Below are positions 24,328 through 31,346 of a DNA stretch of 50,007 bases, one piece after another. This stretch comes from Nitrososphaeraceae archaeon (lineage in GTDB: Archaea > Thermoproteota > Nitrososphaeria > Nitrososphaerales > Nitrososphaeraceae). The number at the start of each line of letters is the position of its first letter. Within the stretch, counting starts at the first letter, position 1. Under the pieces are notes generated by a model. That model was not told the DNA's origin, made no database searches, and saw only the letters and a list, made by a program, of their open reading frames with translations. The translations under genes and the position numbers were made by a program. The stretch lies in assembly GCA_013114725.1 (NCBI GenBank), contig QCWD01000004.1:1-50007 (forward strand), written 5' to 3'.

Positions 24328-24850
24328 TTTAGAACAAGCATTTGACGCATCTCTGCACAGTTTATTAAAGGAGAGTACTGCAAAGATATTTTTGTATACT
24401 CTTCTTTATAATCTGGTATCTCCAAGATTTAAGGGGATAGGTTTTAAAGATGATTACGAATTATATTATTTTTCAGAAGATAAGTTCTTGGGAAATTTTA
24501 AAATTCAATTGTTAGATAGCTATGGAATTAAGGAATATTTAAAAGAGAATTATAAATTACACGCCGTTACAAGTACAAACTTAGTCTTTGAGTTTCCAAT
24601 AAAGGAAGAATATAGAGAGACTTTTAGATACATTATGAAAGGACAATACAGTAAAGCTCCGGGATTTAAAAATATTTATAATTCTCAACAATTAGCTTAT
24701 TGGATATGTAATCATGACCACAATCTAAAAGATTATTTCGATAGATTAAGTGTATACTTAGATAGTGATGTTTTAACTTTGAATAATACAGTAGAAGGCG
24801 AAATATTTTATCCTCCTATAAAAAGAGATTGGAAAATTCAGTTGTCATAA
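24296..24850 (+). CDS. hypothetical protein, 184 aa
   Basis: Overlaps the nuclease gene by 32 nt. Helix-rich N-terminus, then mixed sequence with many aromatics. It begins a run of small unknown proteins up to 26479. No motif recognised. Confidence 0.65.
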   Translation: MGQSFPQFGTSLEQAFDASLHSLLKESTAKIFLYTLLYNLVSPRFKGIGFKDDYELYYFSEDKFLGNFKIQLLDSYGIKEYLKENYKLHAVTSTNLVFEFPIKEEYRETFRYIMKGQYSKAPGFKNIYNSQQLAYWICNHDHNLKDYFDRLSVYLDSDVLTLNNTVEGEIFYPPIKRDWKIQLS

Positions 24851-25185
24851 TCACAGTAAATTTCATAACATTTAATTCAGTACACTTAAAAAAATTTATT
24901 TTTGACGGTGTGGTGTTTGGAACTCTAAATGACTTTTCTCAAAAGAATAAAATTGGATTCTTTCCATATTATTATTTAAGTTATGCAGAAGAACCTGATT
25001 ATAAAGAATATTTTATAACGGTGCTATTAATCATTAATGAAGAAAAAGATATTTTAGATAAAATATCCTTTCAAACATTGTGTGATGAGTTGAAAAATTA
25101 TTTGAAAGTCCTACTAATATCTAAAAAAATAAACATGGGAATAGTTAATTCCTTCTTTGTAAAACATGAGCTGTCAAATTATTAA
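24829..25185 (+). CDS. hypothetical protein, 118 aa
   Basis: The only usable start is TTG 24829, giving a product that begins with a hydrophobic beta strand (VVIITVNFITFN). It overlaps the genes on both sides by 22 and 20 nt. Its layout (N-terminal strand, aromatic centre, helical end) is similar to the 118-residue protein at 25926, so the two may be distant paralogues. Function unknown. Confidence 0.55.
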   Translation: MENSVVIITVNFITFNSVHLKKFIFDGVVFGTLNDFSQKNKIGFFPYYYLSYAEEPDYKEYFITVLLIINEEKDILDKISFQTLCDELKNYLKVLLISKKINMGIVNSFFVKHELSNY

Positions 25186-25594
25186 AGACAAAAAAATACT
25201 TGATACAGAATGTCAAGTCATTGTAAATCCTGTAAATTGCGAAGGCATAATTGAAACACAATTACATCAGGATTTAAATAAAATATACCCTGAATTAGAA
25301 GAAATTTATAAGCAAAAATGTGAAGAAGGCTTTATTACAATGGGAAGTATTCATTTATACAAGAATATTTTATTCTTTCCCATAAAAGAAACGCAAAGAG
25401 AACCAACTAAATTAGAAAATTTGGAAAAGGCTTTAAAGTGTTTTATGAGAACTTATGAAGCATTGGAAATAAAAAGTATAGCTTTTCCAAATCTAACACA
25501 CAAAATCTCAAAAGAACTTATAGCTTTAATACCTTCGTTAATGTTAACTTCTCTTAATCCATGTAAGGCTTTAACATTTATTTATTTAGAATGA
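25166..25594 (+). CDS. degenerate macro-domain protein, 142 aa
   Basis: Residues 18-25 (VIVNPVNC) match the macro-domain opening with N21 and N24. The following loop is EGIIETQLHQDL, so the glycines that wrap the diphosphate in active macro domains are gone. The later block FFPIKETQREPTKLENLEKAL matches the DarG-type FPTKxxWR segment and keeps the Lys (K74), while the second loop (AFPNLTHKIS) has lost its glycines. It is a paralogue of the intact protein at 30846, sharing CQ-x-x-VNPVNC. It may bind without catalysing, or bind a different ligand. Confidence 0.65.
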   Translation: MSCQIIKDKKILDTECQVIVNPVNCEGIIETQLHQDLNKIYPELEEIYKQKCEEGFITMGSIHLYKNILFFPIKETQREPTKLENLEKALKCFMRTYEALEIKSIAFPNLTHKISKELIALIPSLMLTSLNPCKALTFIYLE

Positions 25595-25929
25595 ATTGTT
25601 GTATTGTATTTACTGCACAAGTTGTGGCAATAAATAATACTTTTAACAATTGGGCAGAATTACTATCCTTGAATGATGACAGTTTGGATTTAAGTTTTAT
25701 AGATGTATCAAACCATCTATACTTTTCTTCTGTCATGGATTATACTGAGACTACATGCCTTGTTCTTTTAACATTAGTAATTTATGCAGAGCTTGAATAT
25801 AATTTTGATAAACAAAATCTTACCAAAACAATTTCTAAATTAACTGATGCCTTAGAACAAGAATTGCTATATAATAGGAATGTAATGGAAATATTATTTA
25901 CAAAAACTAATACTTCTTTTATAAAATGA
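25591..25929 (+). CDS. hypothetical protein, 112 aa
   Basis: Overlaps the macro-domain gene and the next gene by 4 nt each. Contains a hydrophobic stretch at about residues 56-70 (CLVLLTLVIYAELE) that is too acidic at its end for a clear membrane span. No family recognised. Confidence 0.6.
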   Translation: MNCCIVFTAQVVAINNTFNNWAELLSLNDDSLDLSFIDVSNHLYFSSVMDYTETTCLVLLTLVIYAELEYNFDKQNLTKTISKLTDALEQELLYNRNVMEILFTKTNTSFIK

Positions 25930-26282
25930 ACGTAACGATAATATACAAAATTTCTTTTGAGACTTTAAACACCTTGAATAAAGAAGAATTACAAAGGTCT
26001 ATTGATGATTTAAATAGTAGTAATCTTCATCACTTAGAAATTGATGATGACATTGTCTTCTTTAATTCTTTTTTACAAGAAATTTTCTTTGAGAATAATG
26101 TTAATTTCTATGATTGGACAATCATTTTATCTATTGATACCGAAGATTACAAAAGAGTTGAAAGTATAATGTTAAAAGCTATGGAAGAATACACCTTAGA
26201 CTTAGCAGTACTTTTAACTTCCTTAGAAAAAAACTACGAGCCTTCTTTTTATAACGAAACTTATAATTTTTCCTATCTATGA
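25926..26282 (+). CDS. hypothetical acidic protein, 118 aa
   Basis: Acidic throughout, with an N-terminal strand (VTIIYKISFETLN) and an IVFFN segment. Coupled by 4-nt overlaps to both neighbours. No catalytic motif. It may belong with 24829-25185 and 26279-26479, which share an N-terminal strand followed by helices. Acidic small phage proteins can be DNA mimics; charge alone is the only support for that here. Confidence 0.6.
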   Translation: MNVTIIYKISFETLNTLNKEELQRSIDDLNSSNLHHLEIDDDIVFFNSFLQEIFFENNVNFYDWTIILSIDTEDYKRVESIMLKAMEEYTLDLAVLLTSLEKNYEPSFYNETYNFSYL

Positions 26283-26479
26283 GCTGCGTAATAATTTTAA
26301 AAAATACAACCTCTGACACCGTTAGGTTATTAAAAGAGTCTTTAAAAATACTTAGGTTGCCTTTAAAACCTATCTTATTTACTTCCTCCACAATTCTTTT
26401 CTTTTTTCCAGAAAATGATATTGAATATATCAAAGAAATAGATTTTTCACCCGCTACCTTAGTGTGGCACAAATTATAA
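26279..26479 (+). CDS. hypothetical protein, 66 aa
   Basis: Starts MSCVIILKNTT and overlaps the previous gene by 4 nt. It looks like a short version of the neighbouring small proteins (strand, helix, ILFFFPEND strand). No recognised function. Confidence 0.5.
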   Translation: MSCVIILKNTTSDTVRLLKESLKILRLPLKPILFTSSTILFFFPENDIEYIKEIDFSPATLVWHKL

Positions 26480-26483
26480 AACC

Positions 26484-26537
26484 ATGCCTGAACCCAGACC
26501 AATTAAAGAAATCTTAGGAGATTATGCAAAAAGTTAA
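26484..26537 (+). CDS. 17-codon micro-ORF overlapping the ThyX start
   Basis: ATG 26484 to TAA 26537 encodes MPEPRPIKEILGDYAKS; its end overlaps the thyX ATG at 26524 in another frame. It fills the only gap here. It may be a leader that couples translation into thyX, a remnant of a longer gene, or chance. The composition is unlike the surrounding frames, slightly favouring a real peptide. Confidence 0.25.
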   Translation: MPEPRPIKEILGDYAKS

Positions 26538-27561
26538 ATTATTAGCCAAATCAACCAATTGGCTTAACTCCGAACTATCCACGGTGCTTGTAGAAGTACC
26601 TACTACAAAGATAGCACAACTAAGAACACACAGAACTCTGCATCAAACTGACTATATTGATGTAAGTGAACATTTACTTTCTATGAGTTCAAACTCTTCC
26701 CGTGCCATTCCCGTAGAAAAACATTTTACTAACCTAAGCGAGCATTATTTTATTCCTGAATGGACAGAAGCCGCAAAAGGAATGGTTGGAAAAAAAGTAA
26801 CAGATGCAGAAACAATACACAGAGCAACAGAATTATGGAAAAAAGCAAAGAAGAATGCTGAAAAAATTACAAGGGACTTAATTGAATTAGGAATACATAA
26901 ACAAGATGTATCTTTATTGTTAAGCCCCTTTACTTTTTCAAATGTAATACTAACAGGCGATGATAAAGCATGGGAACAATTCTTTGAATTAAGATGCCCT
27001 AAATATAAAAATGAATCTGGAAATGTATTCTATTCTGCCGAAGCATTTGAAGAAAATAACAATCAAAGATTGCCTGTAAATACCTCAACTGCTTACCCAG
27101 CAATTCAAGAAGTTGCTGCTTCTATTTACAATACAATTAGAAAAGCCAAAAGTAACTTCTTAAATGAGGGGGAATGGCATCTTCCTTTTTCTGGAATGAT
27201 TGATAAAATGCCTTATACAGAAAATTCAAGGGAAACTTTAAAAAATAAAATGTATCGGCAAAACAAAGTTGACGAATACGAAAAAGTGGTTAAGCCAAAA
27301 ATAAGTGCTTCTTTGTGTGCTAAAATAAGTTTTGATACTACTTTTGCTAATGACACATGGCAAAAACATTTAGACAGAGCAACAAGATTAATTCAAGATA
27401 AACATTTCAGTCCCTTTGAACATCAGTATAAAGTACCAAGTAAAGAAGAGCTTTCTAAAATGACTTCTACTTTTGTAAGTACTAATGGAAAAATCACATT
27501 TTCAATAAAACCATTTGCCTCAAACATTCCTAATTGGATTCAATTTCGTAAATTATTATGA
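26524..27561 (+). CDS. thyX: FAD-dependent thymidylate synthase ThyX, 345 aa
   Basis: Several ThyX blocks are present in order: QLRTHR, then SSNSSRAIP (the ThyX motif, usually one block THRxxSxNxSSRAIP), LGIHKQ, EGEWHLPF near residue 220, and SASLCAKISF plus HFSPFEHQY at the end. It makes dTMP from dUMP with FAD, NADPH and methylene-tetrahydrofolate. There are two insertions against the phage-type family: about 13 residues between THR and SxNSSRAIP, and about 25 residues before the AYPAIQEVA helix. The first splits the signature motif and could alter activity. It belongs with the ribonucleotide reductase gene in supplying precursors for an AT-rich genome. GGAG at 26517-26520 is a short-spaced ribosome-binding site. 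Confidence 0.85.
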   Translation: MQKVKLLAKSTNWLNSELSTVLVEVPTTKIAQLRTHRTLHQTDYIDVSEHLLSMSSNSSRAIPVEKHFTNLSEHYFIPEWTEAAKGMVGKKVTDAETIHRATELWKKAKKNAEKITRDLIELGIHKQDVSLLLSPFTFSNVILTGDDKAWEQFFELRCPKYKNESGNVFYSAEAFEENNNQRLPVNTSTAYPAIQEVAASIYNTIRKAKSNFLNEGEWHLPFSGMIDKMPYTENSRETLKNKMYRQNKVDEYEKVVKPKISASLCAKISFDTTFANDTWQKHLDRATRLIQDKHFSPFEHQYKVPSKEELSKMTSTFVSTNGKITFSIKPFASNIPNWIQFRKLL

Positions 27562-27971
27562 CTTTACAAGATTTGTTACAGCACAAAGACCCCAAAGTAG
27601 TAAAGAGGGCAGTCATTGTAACATTATTATTAAATGGGTTATCCAAACAAATAATTGGAAGGATAGTTCGTACCACTGCAAATTATATTAATGTAATTGC
27701 AAATAAGTATGACCCAGATAACCTAAGTTCTTTACTAACAGAGAAGCATAAAAAATTGCCTATTTTAGCACCTGAAAAAATGGAAATATTCCTTTCTTGG
27801 CTAAATGGTTTTGAAACAATAAATAGCAAAGAAGTAAAAGCACAAATCAAAAATTTAGAAGGTAGAGTAATAGTTAGAAAAACTTTTGCTTCTTTTATGG
27901 AAAGCTGCGGATATACTTGTATCCAAAACAATACCTCAAAAGGGGCAATTTGGCAAAAAATTCCTAAATAA
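27558..27971 (+). CDS. helix-turn-helix DNA-binding protein, 137 aa
   Basis: Residues about 16-52 (VIVTLLLNGLSKQIIGRIVRT) form a homeodomain-like HTH of the type found at the N-terminus of IS630-like transposases and many regulators. A second helical region follows (NGFETINSKEVKAQI... near residues 85-110), which could be a winged helix. There is no catalytic domain, so it is probably a transcription regulator, perhaps derived from a transposase. Overlaps thyX by 4 nt. Confidence 0.55.
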   Translation: MTLQDLLQHKDPKVVKRAVIVTLLLNGLSKQIIGRIVRTTANYINVIANKYDPDNLSSLLTEKHKKLPILAPEKMEIFLSWLNGFETINSKEVKAQIKNLEGRVIVRKTFASFMESCGYTCIQNNTSKGAIWQKIPK

Positions 27972-27972
27972 A

Positions 27973-28263
27973 ATGTCAAAACTTCTCATCACTTTAACAG
28001 AGGAAATTATAGATCTTTATAAAGAAGTAAATTCCTTAAAAACTTTTGTTGAAATAGAACAAAAGAAATTAGTTAGCTTTCAACCACCAGAAATTAAAAA
28101 CGATGAAGAATACATCGAAAATTTAATTTATTTAACAAGAACAATAAAAGAGAATTTAAAAAATATAAAAATAGAATTATGTTATACACCTCATTTAAAT
28201 TGTCAAAAGAATTTATCAATTCTTACAAGGATAAAAAGGTTAATTTCGGGTTTAATGGGTTAG
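27973..28263 (+). CDS. hypothetical helical protein, 96 aa
   Basis: The frame is open from further upstream, but ATG 27973 directly after the HTH gene is the natural start. Helical and charged, ending in a basic stretch. It overlaps the reductase gene by 85 nt in another frame, so one of the two starts might be later; the reductase homology begins about residue 25, which leaves room. No function recognised. Confidence 0.5.
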   Translation: MSKLLITLTEEIIDLYKEVNSLKTFVEIEQKKLVSFQPPEIKNDEEYIENLIYLTRTIKENLKNIKIELCYTPHLNCQKNLSILTRIKRLISGLMG

Positions 28264-30110
28264 GTGAACTAACCTATTACAGAACTTACAGCAGATTAAA
28301 AGCTGATGGTACTAATGAGCATTACTTTGAAACAGTGGAAAGGGTAGTTAATACTATCTTTTCCATTTACTTGGAACATTTAGTTGCAAAAAACATACTG
28401 CACGATAAAAAATATATGAATGAACTTGCAGAAGAAATGTATGATGCCATTTTTACCTTTAAATTTACACCTTCTGGCAGAGGTTTTTGGGCATTAGTCC
28501 CTGAATTATTGGAAAAAGTAGGTGGTATGCCTCTACATAATTGCATGTTTGTATCTACTGTACCCAATGTTACAAAAGCATTTTGCACTATGATGAATGC
28601 CTCTATGTTAGGAGTAGGTGTGGGATTTGATACTAAGGCAGAGAATAAAATAAAAGTCAATGTTGCACCAAGTCCAACAAAGACCTATGTCATTCCAGAC
28701 ACACGAGAGGGTTGGGTTAAAAGTTTGAAACTTTTAATAAATAGCTATCTTTTGAAAGGATCTCCTTCCTACAAGTTTGATTATAAAGACATTAGACCTG
28801 CTGGAACACCTATTAAAACCTTTGGGGGGATTGCTAGTGGGGCAGAACCACTTAAACAACTACACAAAGAAGTTGCAAAGACTTTAAGCCAAAATGCGGG
28901 TAAATTATTAACTGCAAGAACTATTGTAGATGTAATGAACCAGATTGGAAAATGTGTTGTATCTGGAAATGTAAGAAGGACTGCACAAATAGCTTTGGGA
29001 AAAGGCACAGATTTCTTGAATCTTAAAAACTATGAATTAAATCCTGAAAGAACCTCGTGGGGTTGGGCTTCTAACAATTCTTTACTAGCTGAATTAGGAC
29101 AAGATTACTCCGAAGCAGCAAAGAGAACCGCCGAAAATGGCGAACCCGGATATTTTTGGATAGAAAATGCTCGTAAATTTGGGCGCATGACTGATGTACC
29201 TAATTACAAAGACAAAAATATTTCTGGCACAAATCCCTGCGGAGAACAGTCCTTAGAAAGTTTTGAAGTTTGTACCTTAGTAGAAACTTTTCCTTGCAAT
29301 TTTAAAAGTAAAGTAGATTATTTAGAGACATTAGAATTAGCCCATCTTTACGTAAAGATTTTAACCCTTGTTCCAATAAAAGAAAAGGAAATAAATGAAA
29401 TTGTCCAAAGAAATAGACGTGTGGGAATTTCTATGTCTGGATTGGCACAACTTAAAATGTCAAAAGAAGATTTTATTACTTTCTGTGAAATGGGCTATGA
29501 CCATTTACAGTTTTGTGAGAAATTCTTAGAACCTCATATTTCCAAATCTATTAAGTTGACAACCATCAAGCCATCGGGGACAGTTTCCTTGCTCGCAGGA
29601 GCAACACCGGGTTTACATTTTCCAGAAAGTAATTTTTACGTAAGAAGAATTAATATTCCTGCAAATACTAGACTTGCCGAAATAGTAAAACAAGCAGGGT
29701 ATCCTTGGGAAATGAATGCCTATGGAGGAAATAGTATTTGTGTAGAATTTCCAATAGCAATAGAAGGTGTAAAGACTATAAATGATGTGACAATACACGA
29801 ACAAGTCGAAATGGCGGAACTTCTACAAAAATATTGGTCAGATAACCAAGTAAGTTGCACAGTTACGTTTAAACCCTCAGAGAAGCCCTACATTGAACGC
29901 ATATTAGAAGATAAGCAGTATACCTTAAAAGGCATCTCCTTCCTTCCTAAGCTCGATTTGGGGGCTTATAAGCAAATGCCCTATGAAGAAATATCTTCTA
30001 AGGAATACAAGAAGAGGTTTAGTAGAATCCGACCATTAGACTTCTCTCTTTTAAATGAAGATGGGATTGGTGTTAAATTCTGTGAAAATGACACTTGCAT
30101 TTTAGAATAA
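28179..30110 (+). CDS. nrdJ: class II (adenosylcobalamin-dependent) ribonucleoside-triphosphate reductase, 643 aa
   Basis: Blocks typical of the monomeric RTPR enzyme are present: TYYRTYSRL near the N-terminus, MPLHNC with C122, TNPCGEQSLESFEVC with C354 and C365 (11 apart, as C408 and C419 in the Lactobacillus enzyme), TIKPSGTVSLLAG, and the C-terminal FCENDTC with C635 and C640, spaced like the redox pair C731/C736. All five key cysteines are therefore kept. At 643 residues it is about 100 shorter than the Lactobacillus enzyme, so some insertion or allosteric loop is missing. It reduces NTPs to dNTPs without oxygen but needs vitamin B12 from the host. Confidence 0.9.
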   Translation: MLYTSFKLSKEFINSYKDKKVNFGFNGLGELTYYRTYSRLKADGTNEHYFETVERVVNTIFSIYLEHLVAKNILHDKKYMNELAEEMYDAIFTFKFTPSGRGFWALVPELLEKVGGMPLHNCMFVSTVPNVTKAFCTMMNASMLGVGVGFDTKAENKIKVNVAPSPTKTYVIPDTREGWVKSLKLLINSYLLKGSPSYKFDYKDIRPAGTPIKTFGGIASGAEPLKQLHKEVAKTLSQNAGKLLTARTIVDVMNQIGKCVVSGNVRRTAQIALGKGTDFLNLKNYELNPERTSWGWASNNSLLAELGQDYSEAAKRTAENGEPGYFWIENARKFGRMTDVPNYKDKNISGTNPCGEQSLESFEVCTLVETFPCNFKSKVDYLETLELAHLYVKILTLVPIKEKEINEIVQRNRRVGISMSGLAQLKMSKEDFITFCEMGYDHLQFCEKFLEPHISKSIKLTTIKPSGTVSLLAGATPGLHFPESNFYVRRINIPANTRLAEIVKQAGYPWEMNAYGGNSICVEFPIAIEGVKTINDVTIHEQVEMAELLQKYWSDNQVSCTVTFKPSEKPYIERILEDKQYTLKGISFLPKLDLGAYKQMPYEEISSKEYKKRFSRIRPLDFSLLNEDGIGVKFCENDTCILE

Positions 30111-30973
30111 TGGATTCTATTATAATAGGAGGTCAACAATTATTTCATGCAGATTGTTTTGATATTTTCCATTTAATAGGTGATAAAACAATCGATGCAA
30201 TAATTGCTGATTTACCTTATGGTGTAACCAAACATAAGGAAGATGTTAGATTACCTTTTGATAAATTGTGGAAAGAATATGAAAGGATAATAAAAGATAA
30301 TGGTGCTATTATATTATTTGGTCAAGGTATATTCTTTGCGGAATTAATCTGTTCTAATAAAAAACTTTTTAAGTATGATTTAGTTTGGGATAAAAAATTA
30401 GTTACAGGATTCTTAAATGCTAATAGATTACCTTTGAGAGTTCATGAAAACATTGCTATCTTTTATAAGAAATTACCTGTATATAATCCGCAATTCACAG
30501 AAGGCAAGCCTCTGCATGAAAGTTCAAGAAAAGAAGATGAAAGAAATCAAAACTATGGAAAGTTTAAAAGAACACCAGCCAAAAAAGGAAACACCAAAAA
30601 GTACCCAAGAAGTATTGTGTCTTTTCAAAAACCATCATCTTCTAAACAAGTTCATAGAACTGAGAAATCTTTGGAATTATTGGAATGGTTAGTGAAAACT
30701 TACACTATGGAAGGAGATTTAGTATTAGATAATGTTATGGGGTCAGGAACTTGTGGTCTTGCAGCTATAAAAAACAATAGAAGGTTTATAGGAATAGAAT
30801 TAAATAAAGATTATTACAATTTAACAATAAAAAGATTACAAAACTATGACGCAAATAAAACAATACATGGGCAGCCTATTCAAAGCCAAATGCCAAACTC
30901 TTGTGAACCCCGTCAACTGTGTGGGGGTGATGGGGGCGGGCACAGCCTTAGCATTCAAGTACAAGTATCCTGA
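30110..30973 (+). CDS. beta-class N4-cytosine/N6-adenine DNA methyltransferase, 287 aa
   Basis: Motif IV is D34-L-P-Y37 (usual D/N/S-P-P-Y/W) and motif I (DNVMGSGTCGLAA, about residue 207) follows it, the order of beta-class enzymes. ATG 30110 sits on the reductase stop; a TTG at 30095 is a less likely start. About 43 residues of unusual tail (Gln/Gly/Ser-rich) run past the methylase core and overlap the macro-domain gene in another frame, so the true functional end is near residue 245. No restriction partner is visible, so it probably protects phage DNA or marks it. Confidence 0.8.
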   Translation: MDSIIIGGQQLFHADCFDIFHLIGDKTIDAIIADLPYGVTKHKEDVRLPFDKLWKEYERIIKDNGAIILFGQGIFFAELICSNKKLFKYDLVWDKKLVTGFLNANRLPLRVHENIAIFYKKLPVYNPQFTEGKPLHESSRKEDERNQNYGKFKRTPAKKGNTKKYPRSIVSFQKPSSSKQVHRTEKSLELLEWLVKTYTMEGDLVLDNVMGSGTCGLAAIKNNRRFIGIELNKDYYNLTIKRLQNYDANKTIHGQPIQSQMPNSCEPRQLCGGDGGGHSLSIQVQVS

Positions 30974-31289
30974 AATGTTTGATAAATATGCCGAACTTTG
31001 CAAAGAAAAAAAATTAAAACTTGGAAATTTGTGGTTATATGATGTTCCCAACGGAAATAAAAAAGTACTTAATGTGGCAATAAAAGAACATTGGAAACAC
31101 CATGTAACCTATGATACTATAAATGAAATCCTTTTAAATTTTGTCTTTATGTATCAAGTATTAGGAATAAAATCTGTGGCTTTTCCCATCTTAGGACAGG
31201 GAAATTTAAACAAGCAAAAGGTTTTAAACCTAATGTTTCAACACCTTGAAAAATGTAAAATACCCATTGAAATATATGATTTTGCCTAA
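30846..31289 (+). CDS. DarG-like macro-domain ADP-ribosylglycohydrolase, 147 aa
   Basis: LVNPVNCVGVMGAGTALAFK (residues 19-38) is a complete macro-domain signature with N21, N24 and the glycine-rich loop; the form VNCVGVMGxGxALxFK is that of DarG/TARG1-type macro domains. NVAIKEHWKHH carries K80, aligned with the catalytic lysine in the DarG PTKxHWR block. AFPILGQGNLN gives the second loop. DarG removes ADP-ribose from thymidine in DNA, reversing the DarT toxin. Length equals one macro domain without the DarG C-terminal DarT-binding domain. It ends the plus-strand block, just before the terminator. Confidence 0.8.
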   Translation: MTQIKQYMGSLFKAKCQTLVNPVNCVGVMGAGTALAFKYKYPEMFDKYAELCKEKKLKLGNLWLYDVPNGNKKVLNVAIKEHWKHHVTYDTINEILLNFVFMYQVLGIKSVAFPILGQGNLNKQKVLNLMFQHLEKCKIPIEIYDFA

Positions 31290-31295
31290 ATGATG

Positions 31296-31337
31296 AATCC
31301 CCTGTGTACTTTACAGTATGCAGGGGATTTTTTTTTT
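31296..31337 (+). terminator. intrinsic terminator between convergent gene blocks
   Basis: AATCCCCTG (31296-31304) pairs with CAGGGGATT (31321-31329), with an inner TACT/AGTA stem, followed by ten T's (31328-31337). It ends the plus-strand unit 7 bases after the macro-domain gene. On the minus strand the same stem exists but with no good T-run, so it may stop that strand only weakly. Confidence 0.85.
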
Positions 31338-31346
31338 GTTCAGGGT

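Noticed and set aside
27886-27972. Upstream extension of the 96-residue protein at 27973
   Set aside because: The extra 29 codons lie wholly inside the HTH gene and look like its shadow; ATG 27973 directly after that gene's stop is the natural start.
30921-30950. G-rich stretch as a possible G-quadruplex
   Set aside because: Only three clear G-runs are present, and they are explained by the glycine codons of the macro-domain loop.
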